From assembly GCA_964410505.1 (NCBI GenBank), contig CAYPGR010000001.1, forward strand, positions 242,326 through 306,325: 64,000 bases of DNA, written 5' to 3'. Under the pieces are notes generated by a model. It had not been told where the DNA came from. It searched no databases and worked only from the letters and a program-made list of their open reading frames with translations. The stretch comes from UBA1361 sp041656375. GTDB taxonomy: Bacteria > Bacillota_I > Bacilli_A > RFN20 > CAG-826. This document shows positions 52,127 to 60,090 of this stretch, one piece after another (within the stretch, counting starts at the first letter, position 1; each line of letters opens with the position of its first letter). Position numbers and translations under genes: made by a program.

Positions 52127-53463
52127 TGAAAAAAGCCAAGAAGCGCAATAAACCGCTTTTTATCTCGCTTGTTTCACTCGGATCACTCTTTGGAGCGGTT
52201 GTTTTGCTCCTTTTAGGTTATGTCGGTTATGTCACCTTAAGCTACTATCGGATTGGTGATAAACCAATAGAAGTCATTAATAATCAAACGCAAACGATCA
52301 GTACGGCTGATTTTGACACGAAAGAGTTTCGTATTTCTACCTATAATATTGGATTTGGTGCTTATGAACGGGATTATAGTTTCTTTATGGACACGAGTGA
52401 ATTTAAAGAAGAATATATCGCCTCACAAAACCAAACTGAAACAGCAGGCACCAGAGCCCGCGGTAAGAGTAAAGAACGGGTCCTTCACAATACAAGTGGC
52501 GCCTATCAAACGATTGATAGTTTAGGAGATCTTGACTTCATGCTTTATCAAGAAGTCGATACTAAATCCACAAGAGCGTATAACGTTAATCAACTAGAAA
52601 TTGGAAATGAGGTCCATGAGGCATACGCTGCTATCTATGGCGTTAATTACCATTCTTCTTACCTTGCTTATCCCCTCCACGAGCCAATCGGGGCCTCAAA
52701 CTCAGGCATCACGACTTATTCCAAATATAAAGTAAATGAAGCAGAACGGAAAGAGTTTAAAATCACTGAAAGCTTTTTTGGTAAGTTCTTTGATCTTGAT
52801 CGTGCCTTTACGATTAGTGAAATCGAAATCGCCAATACCGTTCAAAAGCTATATGTCTTTAATGTCCATATGTCGGCTTATGACGCGAACGGGGTCGTTC
52901 GTAAAGTCCAACTTGAACAACTAAAAGAAGCGATTAGTCTGGCACGAGATGTGGACGGTCATAATAATTTTGTGATCGTTGGTGGTGATTTTAATCATGA
53001 CCTTGTGATTGATAATAGTGAGGCCGATGATCATTATGAAACCTCTATTTTCGATCAACAAGAAACCGCAATCTTAAAAACAGATTGGTACAACTACTTG
53101 CGACTTAATGAAGCGCTTGACGGGACCATGGTTCCAAACCGTATTACTGGGATTAGTGAACCTTATACGTATGACTTTAAAGGTCTTGATATTAAGGCTT
53201 TTGGCCCGACGAATATTGGGACTTGTCGCGATGCTTCGATTCCCTTCGTTGATAAAAATAACAACGGGATTGTTGATAACGCCATGGTCACGATTGATGG
53301 TTTCTTAGTGAGTGATAATATTGACGTCACAAGCGTTGAAACGATTGGTAGCGGCGTTGGCGGACAAGCTGAAAATCTTGAACCAACTGATCCACGTTAT
53401 GGTCTTGGTTTTGTCTATAGTGATCATAACCCCGTCGTGATGAGTTTCAAATTAAGTTCTTAA
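52126..53463 (+). CDS. Membrane-anchored endonuclease/exonuclease/phosphatase-family protein
   Basis: A 445-residue protein with one N-terminal transmembrane helix (about residues 11-35) after a basic start, so the catalytic part lies outside the cytoplasm. The EEP fold is shown by STYNIGFGAY, DLDFMLYQEVD, FNVHMSAY, VIVGGDFNHD and SDHNPVVM. Such proteins cleave phosphodiester bonds in nucleic acids or lipids. A cell-surface nuclease or sphingomyelinase-like role is possible. It meets the convergent YolD gene with a 4-base overlap. Confidence 0.85.
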   Translation: MKKAKKRNKPLFISLVSLGSLFGAVVLLLLGYVGYVTLSYYRIGDKPIEVINNQTQTISTADFDTKEFRISTYNIGFGAYERDYSFFMDTSEFKEEYIASQNQTETAGTRARGKSKERVLHNTSGAYQTIDSLGDLDFMLYQEVDTKSTRAYNVNQLEIGNEVHEAYAAIYGVNYHSSYLAYPLHEPIGASNSGITTYSKYKVNEAERKEFKITESFFGKFFDLDRAFTISEIEIANTVQKLYVFNVHMSAYDANGVVRKVQLEQLKEAISLARDVDGHNNFVIVGGDFNHDLVIDNSEADDHYETSIFDQQETAILKTDWYNYLRLNEALDGTMVPNRITGISEPYTYDFKGLDIKAFGPTNIGTCRDASIPFVDKNNNGIVDNAMVTIDGFLVSDNIDVTSVETIGSGVGGQAENLEPTDPRYGLGFVYSDHNPVVMSFKLSS

Positions 53464-53768
53464 TCGACAATTTCTAAATTTAAAAGATTGGTAAAGGTAA
53501 CCTTTGTCTCATCAATGACGAGCGTTTGGTTTAGGATATCAATCTTTTTTATAGTGCCGGTTACGGTTTTAATAAAACCACGGTCATAATAATAAACCAT
53601 CACGGTTTCGCCGTGATATTCGGACAAAATACGGTTAATTTCTTCTTTTGTATCTTCACTAATGAGCGGTTTTTCGACTTTTTGCTTTTCTTTTTGCATC
53701 GCTGCTAAAAAGATGGCTTGTTCTTTTAAGCTCGCGAACGGTAAAAACTTTTTCATGCCACGACTCAT
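53460..53768 (-). CDS. YolD-like protein
   Basis: A 102-residue protein with a helical N-terminus (SRGMKKFLPFASLKEQ) and a C-terminal small barrel (ETVMVYYYDRGFIKTVTG, then DETKVTF). YolD proteins accompany UvrX-type polymerases in Bacillus SPbeta and plasmids. Here it overlaps the polymerase gene by 4 bases, matching the family pairing. Confidence 0.85.
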   Translation of the reverse strand: MSRGMKKFLPFASLKEQAIFLAAMQKEKQKVEKPLISEDTKEEINRILSEYHGETVMVYYYDRGFIKTVTGTIKKIDILNQTLVIDETKVTFTNLLNLEIVD

Positions 53769-55012
53769 TTTTGGTGACCGCCAATTAGCTTGATTCGTCT
53801 TAAGTAGGTGCTTGCCTTGGTAAGGGCATTGGCACGCATGATTTTATCTTTTCCAAAGCGTTTATGAAGGTCATCAATGGTTTCCCACATTTTTTGTTCT
53901 TTGGTGTTATGGGCGACATAATCTTCAATCAGACTAATTTGGGCATGGGGATCACTCGTGAGACCGCTGACCGAAAGATGGAGACTCCGAACACTTTGAT
54001 TGAGATCAAAACGGTGTAAAACTTCAGTGAAGGCTTGATAGAGCTCGGTGTTACTGCCAGTGGGTAATAAAAGAGACATGGATTTACTATACATCTTACT
54101 TTCCGGTTTAGCGGTTAAAATCCCAAGTCCAACCTTTTTAGCTTTAAGGTGATTTTTTCGCATCCGCATACAAAGTTCATCGGTCATCTCGCGGAGTAAG
54201 ACCGGTACTTCGTCTAACGTATAATCACGAAACAACACTTGACCAGAGGTGAGTGACTTATCAAGCGGAACATACGTTTCACTTAAGTCGGTATTGTCAA
54301 TTCCATTGGCGTGTTCCCAAAGTTGTTCGCCCATGATGCCAAATTCTTGCTTCATTTTAAGACGAGGATATTTCGCGACATCCCCCATTGAAAATAAGCC
54401 TAATTTATGGAGTCGTCGTTCATAGCCGGGACCAATGCCCCATATTTTGCGTAAGGGTTTCACTTTCCAAAGTTTCTCTTCAATGTCTTTTTGCTCCCAA
54501 CGGGCATAAAAACGGGGATCTTTTTTTGCTTCTAGGTCGAGCACACATTTCGCTAAAAACATGTTAGGACCAATCCCGACGGTGACATAGAGTTTGAAGT
54601 GGTGATAAACCTCTTTAATAATGAATTCAATAATTTCTTCGGGTGACTTCTTATAAAGTGAAAGATAAGGCGTGAGATGTATGAAGGTTTCGTCAATGGA
54701 ATAAGGATACCAATCTTCTTTTGCAAAATAATTAAGGAGTAAGGCATTAAATTCCGTTGATTTTTGAATATAAAGTTCCATTCGTGGTTTCGCAAAGATG
54801 TAATTGATACCTCTGGGGAGATCAAACTTCCGCATGATGTTACTAAGCCCTAGTTTTTTTAAGTAGGGGGTAACCGCCATAATAATGGTGCCATCGCCAC
54901 GACTTTCATCACACACAACAAGCGGTGTGGTGAAAGGGTCGAGGCCTCGAACAGCACACTCAACCCCGGCATAAAAACTTTTCAAATCGATGACAGCGAA
55001 TATCTTTTCCAT
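53765..55012 (-). CDS. Y-family DNA polymerase, UvrX/YqjW type
   Basis: A 415-residue translesion polymerase. The active site is seen in VIDLKSFYAGVEC and YSIDETFIHL; WGIGPGYERRLHKLG is the helix-hairpin-helix in the thumb; the little-finger domain follows. Together with YolD it belongs to the UvrX/YqjW branch. ATG 55012 was chosen because homology begins there; the longer upstream frame is not conserved. TATAAT ends seven bases before this ATG. Confidence 0.92.
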   Translation of the reverse strand: MEKIFAVIDLKSFYAGVECAVRGLDPFTTPLVVCDESRGDGTIIMAVTPYLKKLGLSNIMRKFDLPRGINYIFAKPRMELYIQKSTEFNALLLNYFAKEDWYPYSIDETFIHLTPYLSLYKKSPEEIIEFIIKEVYHHFKLYVTVGIGPNMFLAKCVLDLEAKKDPRFYARWEQKDIEEKLWKVKPLRKIWGIGPGYERRLHKLGLFSMGDVAKYPRLKMKQEFGIMGEQLWEHANGIDNTDLSETYVPLDKSLTSGQVLFRDYTLDEVPVLLREMTDELCMRMRKNHLKAKKVGLGILTAKPESKMYSKSMSLLLPTGSNTELYQAFTEVLHRFDLNQSVRSLHLSVSGLTSDPHAQISLIEDYVAHNTKEQKMWETIDDLHKRFGKDKIMRANALTKASTYLRRIKLIGGHQK

Positions 55013-55019
55013 TTGTCTT

Positions 55020-55025
55020 ATTATA
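55020..55025 (-). promoter_or_regulatory. -10 box seven bases before the Y-polymerase start
   Basis: On the minus strand TATAAT is followed by AAGACAA and ATG. A ribosome site cannot fit, so the transcript may start at the AUG. Confidence 0.55.
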
Positions 55026-55170
55026 CTAGAAAAAGGTCTCTTAAAAGGTGGTAATGAGAAAGAAAACGTCATCAAATCAAAAGCGGTATTAAGTCTTAAA
55101 AATCTTCCTATTTTCAATTGAAACCCGTCCCTAATGTGTAATAATAGAGATTGCGTAGGGGGATTAAGCG

Positions 55171-55860
55171 ATGGTAAAAATAGGCGTCATGGGGACGATT
55201 GGGGTTGGGAAATCAACCTTTATTGAAGCTCTCATTTCTAAATTAAATGAGATGAAAGTCAAGACTCATCTCTATCTCGAACCAGCGATGGAAGATCCTG
55301 ATACACATCAAATTTTGTTGAAGTTTTACACAAATACGAAAGCCTGGGGCTATGCGCTTGAAGAAGCGATTACGAAAGTTCATAACCGTTATTATCAAGA
55401 AATTGACATGATTGTCGAAAGCGGAGAAGAAGGTGCTGTCATTCTTGATGGTCCCTCTAACGGCGACATTTTTTCACGAATATTCTGCAAAAACGGCCTT
55501 ATTAGTGATGACGAACGGGATCGTATCTTAGCGATGTTTGTTCCGTTTGAACTTGATATTTTGATTTATTTAAAAGAAAGCGCAGATGAGACGATCCGGC
55601 GCATCAAAACCCGCGATCGGACGATGGAAACGAGTAACCTCAATTACATCTATGATCACGTACGTGATTATGAAATCATGGTGCCTATTTTCTTAAAAGA
55701 ACGATTTCCGACCGCGAAGGTTTTAGTGCTAGAAAATATGCCCGATGTGAAAACCTCCGACTATGATGAGGTTATCAAGGCGCTTGCGAACGTGTTGGTA
55801 TCGACAAAAGAAGATGCCGTGCCTGATTTTTCTGCGCTGCCACTTGTTAAAGTACGATAG
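55171..55860 (+). CDS. Deoxynucleoside kinase family protein
   Basis: A 229-residue P-loop kinase: IGVMGTIGVGKSTFIEAL (P-loop), ILDGPSNGDIFSRIF in place of the DRS motif, and the lid arginines in ETIRRIKTRDR. It resembles deoxyadenosine/deoxyguanosine kinases of Mollicutes, which salvage deoxynucleosides. Substrate not predictable. It appears monocistronic with SD GGGGG. Confidence 0.85.
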   Translation: MVKIGVMGTIGVGKSTFIEALISKLNEMKVKTHLYLEPAMEDPDTHQILLKFYTNTKAWGYALEEAITKVHNRYYQEIDMIVESGEEGAVILDGPSNGDIFSRIFCKNGLISDDERDRILAMFVPFELDILIYLKESADETIRRIKTRDRTMETSNLNYIYDHVRDYEIMVPIFLKERFPTAKVLVLENMPDVKTSDYDEVIKALANVLVSTKEDAVPDFSALPLVKVR

Positions 55861-55982
55861 TTCTTAAAAACATATAGTGGATGATCATTGGCGTAAGTTT
55901 GAATGCCTATTTCGGCTTAATTTCCCGAACACGGGTATTTGTCATCGCGCTCGTGTAAAATATACTTACGGAGGATGATCTC

Positions 55983-57122
55983 ATGGAAATTTTACTTTAT
56001 ATCTTAATTGGCCTTGTTACTATTTTACTAGGACTTTTAATTGTCGTTTTACTATTGACTTTAAAAAAGAAAGAACCCGTTATGCCTGAACTTAAAGTTG
56101 ATCAATCGGAAACGCTTAATCAATTAAACTTTGTTCAAAATTCACTCTCTCAACTCAAACTTGAAATGGACAAAGCCTTTAACGAACGCTTTTTGGCCCA
56201 GACTGAAAAGTTAAGTGAAAGTGATCAAAAGTTTTTAAATACCATGCGCGAGGAATTTGATTCTAAGCTCGCAAAACTCAATAAGAGCGTGGAAGAAAAA
56301 CTTCGTGCCGATAATGAAAGTGGACAAAAAACCTTTAAAGAACTTGGTATTCAAATTCAAAAGATAGTGGATGCCAATAAAGAAGTTGTTGCGCTCGGAG
56401 AAGACGTAAAAAAATTAAACGAAGTTATTAGTGGCGGTGGCGCCAGAAAAGGTAAGTTTGGTGAATTTTTACTCGAATCAATTTTAGATGAAGTCTATGC
56501 GGGAACGACAGGCATGTTTTCGACCCAATATACATTAAATGGTGTTAGACCGGATGCAGTGATTTTCTTACCACGTGACAAATCAAACCTATTAGCGATC
56601 GATGCGAAGTTTGCCTATGACAATTTCGCCCGCATTTATGATGAAAACAATCAAGTCGTTGAAAGTTATAAAAAAGCCTTTAAAAATGATGTTAAAGCTA
56701 AAATTGACGAGATTAAATCAAAGTATATTATTAAAGGTCAAACGATTGAATATGCCTTATGCTTTTTCCCAAGTGATGATATCTATCAATTCATTAACAC
56801 CGACAAAGACTTTACGGACATTATTTCCCATGCCCGCAAACATAATGTTGTTCTAGTGTCGCCGGCCACTTTACAACCCACCCTTCATACCCTAAAAGCT
56901 TTAATGATTGAATATCGTAGAAGTCAAAAATTAGAGGAAATAAATAAATTACTCCTTGCATTAGCTAAGGATTTCCACCTACTAGAAGAACGGTATAAAT
57001 CCTTTATGGATACACTTAAGGCATTAAACAACAAGAAGGAACCACTTGATACGACGGTTGACAAATTAGTGACCCGATTTAACAATATAAAAATGAATAA
57101 TGAGGAAACAGCAGAGGATTAG
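55983..57122 (+). CDS. rmuC: DNA recombination protein RmuC
   Basis: A 379-residue protein with an N-terminal membrane helix (residues ~3-27), a long coiled coil to about residue 140, then the nuclease-like core KGKFGEFLLESILDE, RPDAVIFLP, LLAIDAKFAYDNF, and VVLVSPATLQPTLH. RmuC limits inversion/recombination between repeats. TATACT and GGAGG precede the start. Confidence 0.94.
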   Translation: MEILLYILIGLVTILLGLLIVVLLLTLKKKEPVMPELKVDQSETLNQLNFVQNSLSQLKLEMDKAFNERFLAQTEKLSESDQKFLNTMREEFDSKLAKLNKSVEEKLRADNESGQKTFKELGIQIQKIVDANKEVVALGEDVKKLNEVISGGGARKGKFGEFLLESILDEVYAGTTGMFSTQYTLNGVRPDAVIFLPRDKSNLLAIDAKFAYDNFARIYDENNQVVESYKKAFKNDVKAKIDEIKSKYIIKGQTIEYALCFFPSDDIYQFINTDKDFTDIISHARKHNVVLVSPATLQPTLHTLKALMIEYRRSQKLEEINKLLLALAKDFHLLEERYKSFMDTLKALNNKKEPLDTTVDKLVTRFNNIKMNNEETAED

Positions 57123-57190
57123 TTAATTTAGTCATTAATTCGTGGTTGCTTCTTGCATTTATTCAATATTTTGATAAACTTTATTGTGCT

Positions 57191-57266
57191 GGGGCCGTAG
57201 CTCATCTGGGAGAGCGCATCGTTCGCAACGATGAGGTAGCGAGTTCGATCCTCGTCGGCTCCACCA
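57191..57266 (+). tRNA. tRNA-Ala (anticodon CGC)
   Basis: A 76-base cloverleaf with encoded CCA. Acceptor GGGGCCG pairs with CGGCTCC, giving the G3:U70 pair that defines alanine tRNAs. The anticodon stem CATCG/CGATG encloses TTCGCAA, anticodon CGC. D arm GCTC/GAGC, T arm GCGAG/CTCGT. Confidence 0.97.
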
Positions 57267-57310
57267 AAAAAATCTTGATTTGGTAAGCAAAAAATGCCGA
57301 AAAACACATA

Positions 57311-57337
57311 AAATCGCCCTAAAATGGCGATTTTTTT
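57311..57337 (+). terminator. tRNA-Ala terminator
   Basis: AAATCGCC/GGCGATTT stem followed by TTTT, 45 bases after the tRNA. The convergent recombinase frame ends inside it. Confidence 0.9.
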
Positions 57338-58296
57338 GTAAAACCGGGTCGTTCAAGAGAAAATTTTGTTCTCAAGAACGGCCCTTTTCTTTTTAATAAC
57401 TTCCTTGCTACGCATTCCATAACAAGGTGGCGAACTCTCAAAGAAAAAAAAGATACATCCCGGTTCTTAGCGCCGACCTTCAAAGTTATTTTTGAATTTA
57501 ATAAACAAAAGTTTAAACTGTTGTCTTCAACAAGCGCTAAACGAATATTATAAGTTTGGCGGTCAATCATTTCCACGACGCGGACTAAGCGTTTAAATTC
57601 ATCAATATCATTCCTGTTGGAAAAGTGTCTAATTTGTTTAATAAAACTAAGTATTCTATTCTTAGCGTTATTTAATGATACCCTTTTTGTTAAAATTTCT
57701 AATTTCTCTGCAGTGACATTATTACCAACAATAATTAATTGATTAATTGCCTGATTCAATAAATTATTGATCTCACTATTTAGGGTATGTGATTGTTGAG
57801 AAAGGTTACCGAGGGCATTATTTAGTAGTAAAAATAAATTATCTACGGACATTGAAACACGATTTTTACGATGCATATGATAACAGTAGAGAGTAGGAAT
57901 TTCATATTTATTCTTTGGAGGTTCAATACGATAATTTAATAACTTGTTATTCTCGAGAGAATAAACAAATGTATAAAAAGGACTAGTGCGGCCAAGATGA
58001 GGAGCATAGATGCGTTTAGATTCGCCAGCTCGTTCATCTCTAATCGCCATAGCTCTATTAAATACGGTTGGGGAGATAATTGGGTCATGATGATTCATTA
58101 TCATTGATTCGTCATTTTCTAAACGAGTAGAACGGACACGGACACCATTACTTTCATGAGACTTGCCTAAAGACATATGGCCGGTATATTTTTCGTTTCT
58201 AAACATTTGTTCAATCGTTCCTGTGGCCCAATGGTCTTTACCAGTTGAAGTCTTTATGCCAAGGTTAAATAATTTGTAATTATTTAACTGAGATAG
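57319..58296 (-). pseudogene. Large serine recombinase, N-terminally deleted
   Basis: The minus-strand frame is open from 58296. LFNLGIKTSTGKDHWATG then TIEQMFRNEKYTGH match the recombinase domain of large serine integrases, followed by ENDESMIMNHHDPIIS. The N-terminal resolvase domain with the catalytic serine is missing, and the zinc ribbon is degenerate (LYCYHM). A coiled-coil part follows. The frame then runs into the tRNA terminator. This is a remnant of the integrase that may have brought the island to the tRNA-Ala locus. Confidence 0.8.
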
Positions 58297-58481
58297 TTAC
58301 ATGGTATTGATAAAAAAATGCAATAATTTTGGTTGAGTATATAATAAAGATATGCAGTAGTGTTTGGATTAGGGGTGATTTATGAATCGTATTTTTTAAT
58401 GTAATATAAACTTCAGTAGTTAAATCTTGATTTGCTAATGTTTCTATAAAATTTAAAAATTAAAAAGGAGAATTAGAGTAA

Positions 58482-58934
58482 ATGAGGAATTTATTTAAAA
58501 AAACATTTGTGACTTTCTTGATATCTACTTTTTTAGTAGGGTGTGCGTCTAAAGAAAATGAAGCCCGAAACCGGATTAAAAATTATACGAATATTGAAAT
58601 ACCAGACAATGGCGAAATGGTATTTCATCAAAAAGAAGACGTTTTTATTCATGGCATCATCTCATCATATACTGTATTTAGCTTTGAGGAAAAACCTTCT
58701 GAATTTTTAAGTGTGCCCCCATTTGAAGAAGGTCCCAACAAAAATTTTGAAGATGAATATAATAATGCGTTTAATGTTTATTATAAACCAAACTATACAA
58801 GTAGAGATGTACCCGAAGAGTACCATGTTGACTGGACCAACAATTATTTCTATTATAAACATGTTTGGGAGGAAGTTTACTTCATATATATGGAAAATAG
58901 CCAACTTCTTATAGTTCATGTTGTTGGCAGATAA
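58482..58934 (+). CDS. Small lipoprotein, unknown function
   Basis: A 150-residue protein with a lipoprotein signal: basic start, hydrophobic stretch and lipobox LVGC (Cys21). The mature part is rich in Tyr, Asn and Glu without recognisable domain. It should be anchored outside the membrane. Ribosome site AAAGGAG. It lies inside the AT-rich island and is followed by a broken small gene. Confidence 0.75.
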   Translation: MRNLFKKTFVTFLISTFLVGCASKENEARNRIKNYTNIEIPDNGEMVFHQKEDVFIHGIISSYTVFSFEEKPSEFLSVPPFEEGPNKNFEDEYNNAFNVYYKPNYTSRDVPEEYHVDWTNNYFYYKHVWEEVYFIYMENSQLLIVHVVGR

Positions 58935-58956
58935 ATATAAATAAGGGAGAATTTTT

Positions 58957-59171
58957 ATGCGAAAAGGGATGAATGTATTCAAGTACTGAAGGGTACACTA
59001 ATTGGAATTGGATTAATGCAATTATTTTCTTTCAAAACTGAAGATGCAGTAAAAGTTAATGCGCAAGGAAATTATTCATTTCAACGAATTAATTTACCAG
59101 AATTTGAAAATTGTACAGCAGAAGAAGTTATTCAAATTGTTGAAGAAGAATTCGAAGAAATTGTGAACTGA
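58957..59171 (+). pseudogene. Frameshifted small secreted-protein gene cut by an IS end
   Basis: AAGGGAGA precedes ATG 58957, but this frame stops after ten codons. A second frame continues without loss of sense (VLKGTLIGIGLMQLFSF, then an acidic tail), so a short indel near 58983 broke a signal-peptide-like gene. The final TGA (59169-59171) lies within an IS3-type terminal repeat that starts at 59164, suggesting that the true 3' end was lost. Confidence 0.55.
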
Positions 59172-59195
59172 TACCAAAAACCTGTACTTAATGTA
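59164..59195 (+). repeat. Solo IS3-type terminal repeat
   Basis: Starts TGAACTGATACCA, identical in 13 bases to the outer end of the transposase element at 63345-63357, and remains similar for about 32 bases (shared TGTACTT further in). The form resembles IS150-group ends (TGxACTGAxxCCA...). No transposase follows it here. Confidence 0.65.
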
Positions 59196-59293
59196 AACTA
59201 AGTGCTTCTATCGATTTTTTAAAAGTTGTTAATTCAAATGTGGTAAACTACAAATAAATATAACGGCTTTTCCTAGAGAGGAGTTTTACAATA

Positions 59294-59947
59294 ATGTGGC
59301 AAGATACATTTGATTTTGGAACTCATTTTTCAAAATTAAACGATTATACAAATCTACTTGAAACCGGGCTTAGAGACATTGCCCTTACTTTCGTTTATTC
59401 GTTTTATATTTACTTAAAAAAACATCTTAATGTATCAGTAATTGAACAAACGGAATTTATCGGAATTAAAAATAATGATACTGGGCGTTTCGTGATTCAG
59501 TTAGTGGATAATTTAGAAATTAAAATTAATGGTAGTGTTATTATTGGTAAAATTCATGATTTTGATTCCGGTGATTTTAATAATATTCTATTTATGATTT
59601 TTAATAATATTGAAGAAATAAGTAATATTGAGAATATAAATGAGTCTAAAAACAATGAAGCAGTTGGAGTTGAATTTACAAACCAAGAACAAGTTGTTCC
59701 ATTGGAAAAGTTGGAAATTGTAGAAGATAATAGAACTCAAATTGAATTGTTTGTAGAGCCTGGTTTATATCCGTATTACATGGACGATTATGAAAAAGAC
59801 GGAGATATTCTCACATTTGATTATGATGATTATGTTGATAAAATTTTCGATGAAGACGGGCTGTTGGATGATTTTGAGAATGATCGTGAAGTATATAGTC
59901 TTGAAGAGTTAATAGGTGTTATTGACATTTATGACTTTGATGATTAA
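59294..59947 (+). CDS. Acidic protein of unknown function
   Basis: A 217-residue protein. The first ~105 residues look folded (alternating helix and strands, FIGIKNNDTGRFVIQLVDN), and the rest is strongly acidic, ending DIYDFDD, with many Asp, Glu and Tyr. No known domain. GAGAGGAG precedes ATG 59294. The acidic tail could mimic DNA or bind a basic partner; the helicase-nuclease gene starts 143 bases later in the same direction, so the two may be partners (inference only). Confidence 0.7.
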   Translation: MWQDTFDFGTHFSKLNDYTNLLETGLRDIALTFVYSFYIYLKKHLNVSVIEQTEFIGIKNNDTGRFVIQLVDNLEIKINGSVIIGKIHDFDSGDFNNILFMIFNNIEEISNIENINESKNNEAVGVEFTNQEQVVPLEKLEIVEDNRTQIELFVEPGLYPYYMDDYEKDGDILTFDYDDYVDKIFDEDGLLDDFENDREVYSLEELIGVIDIYDFDD

Positions 59948-60090
59948 TTAACAAAAACTTAGAATTATAGATTTATTGAAAATTTCAATCTTAAATCCTC
60001 TAAACTAATAATGAATTTTTTAAGTTATCTTCTCTAAAGTATGATTTGAAACATACCAATAATTCATATAAAATATGAAAGGTAATCAAA

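Noticed and set aside
55013..55117. N-terminal extension of the Y-family polymerase
   Set aside because: The family starts at the MEKIFAVIDLKSFYA segment; the extension covers the promoter.
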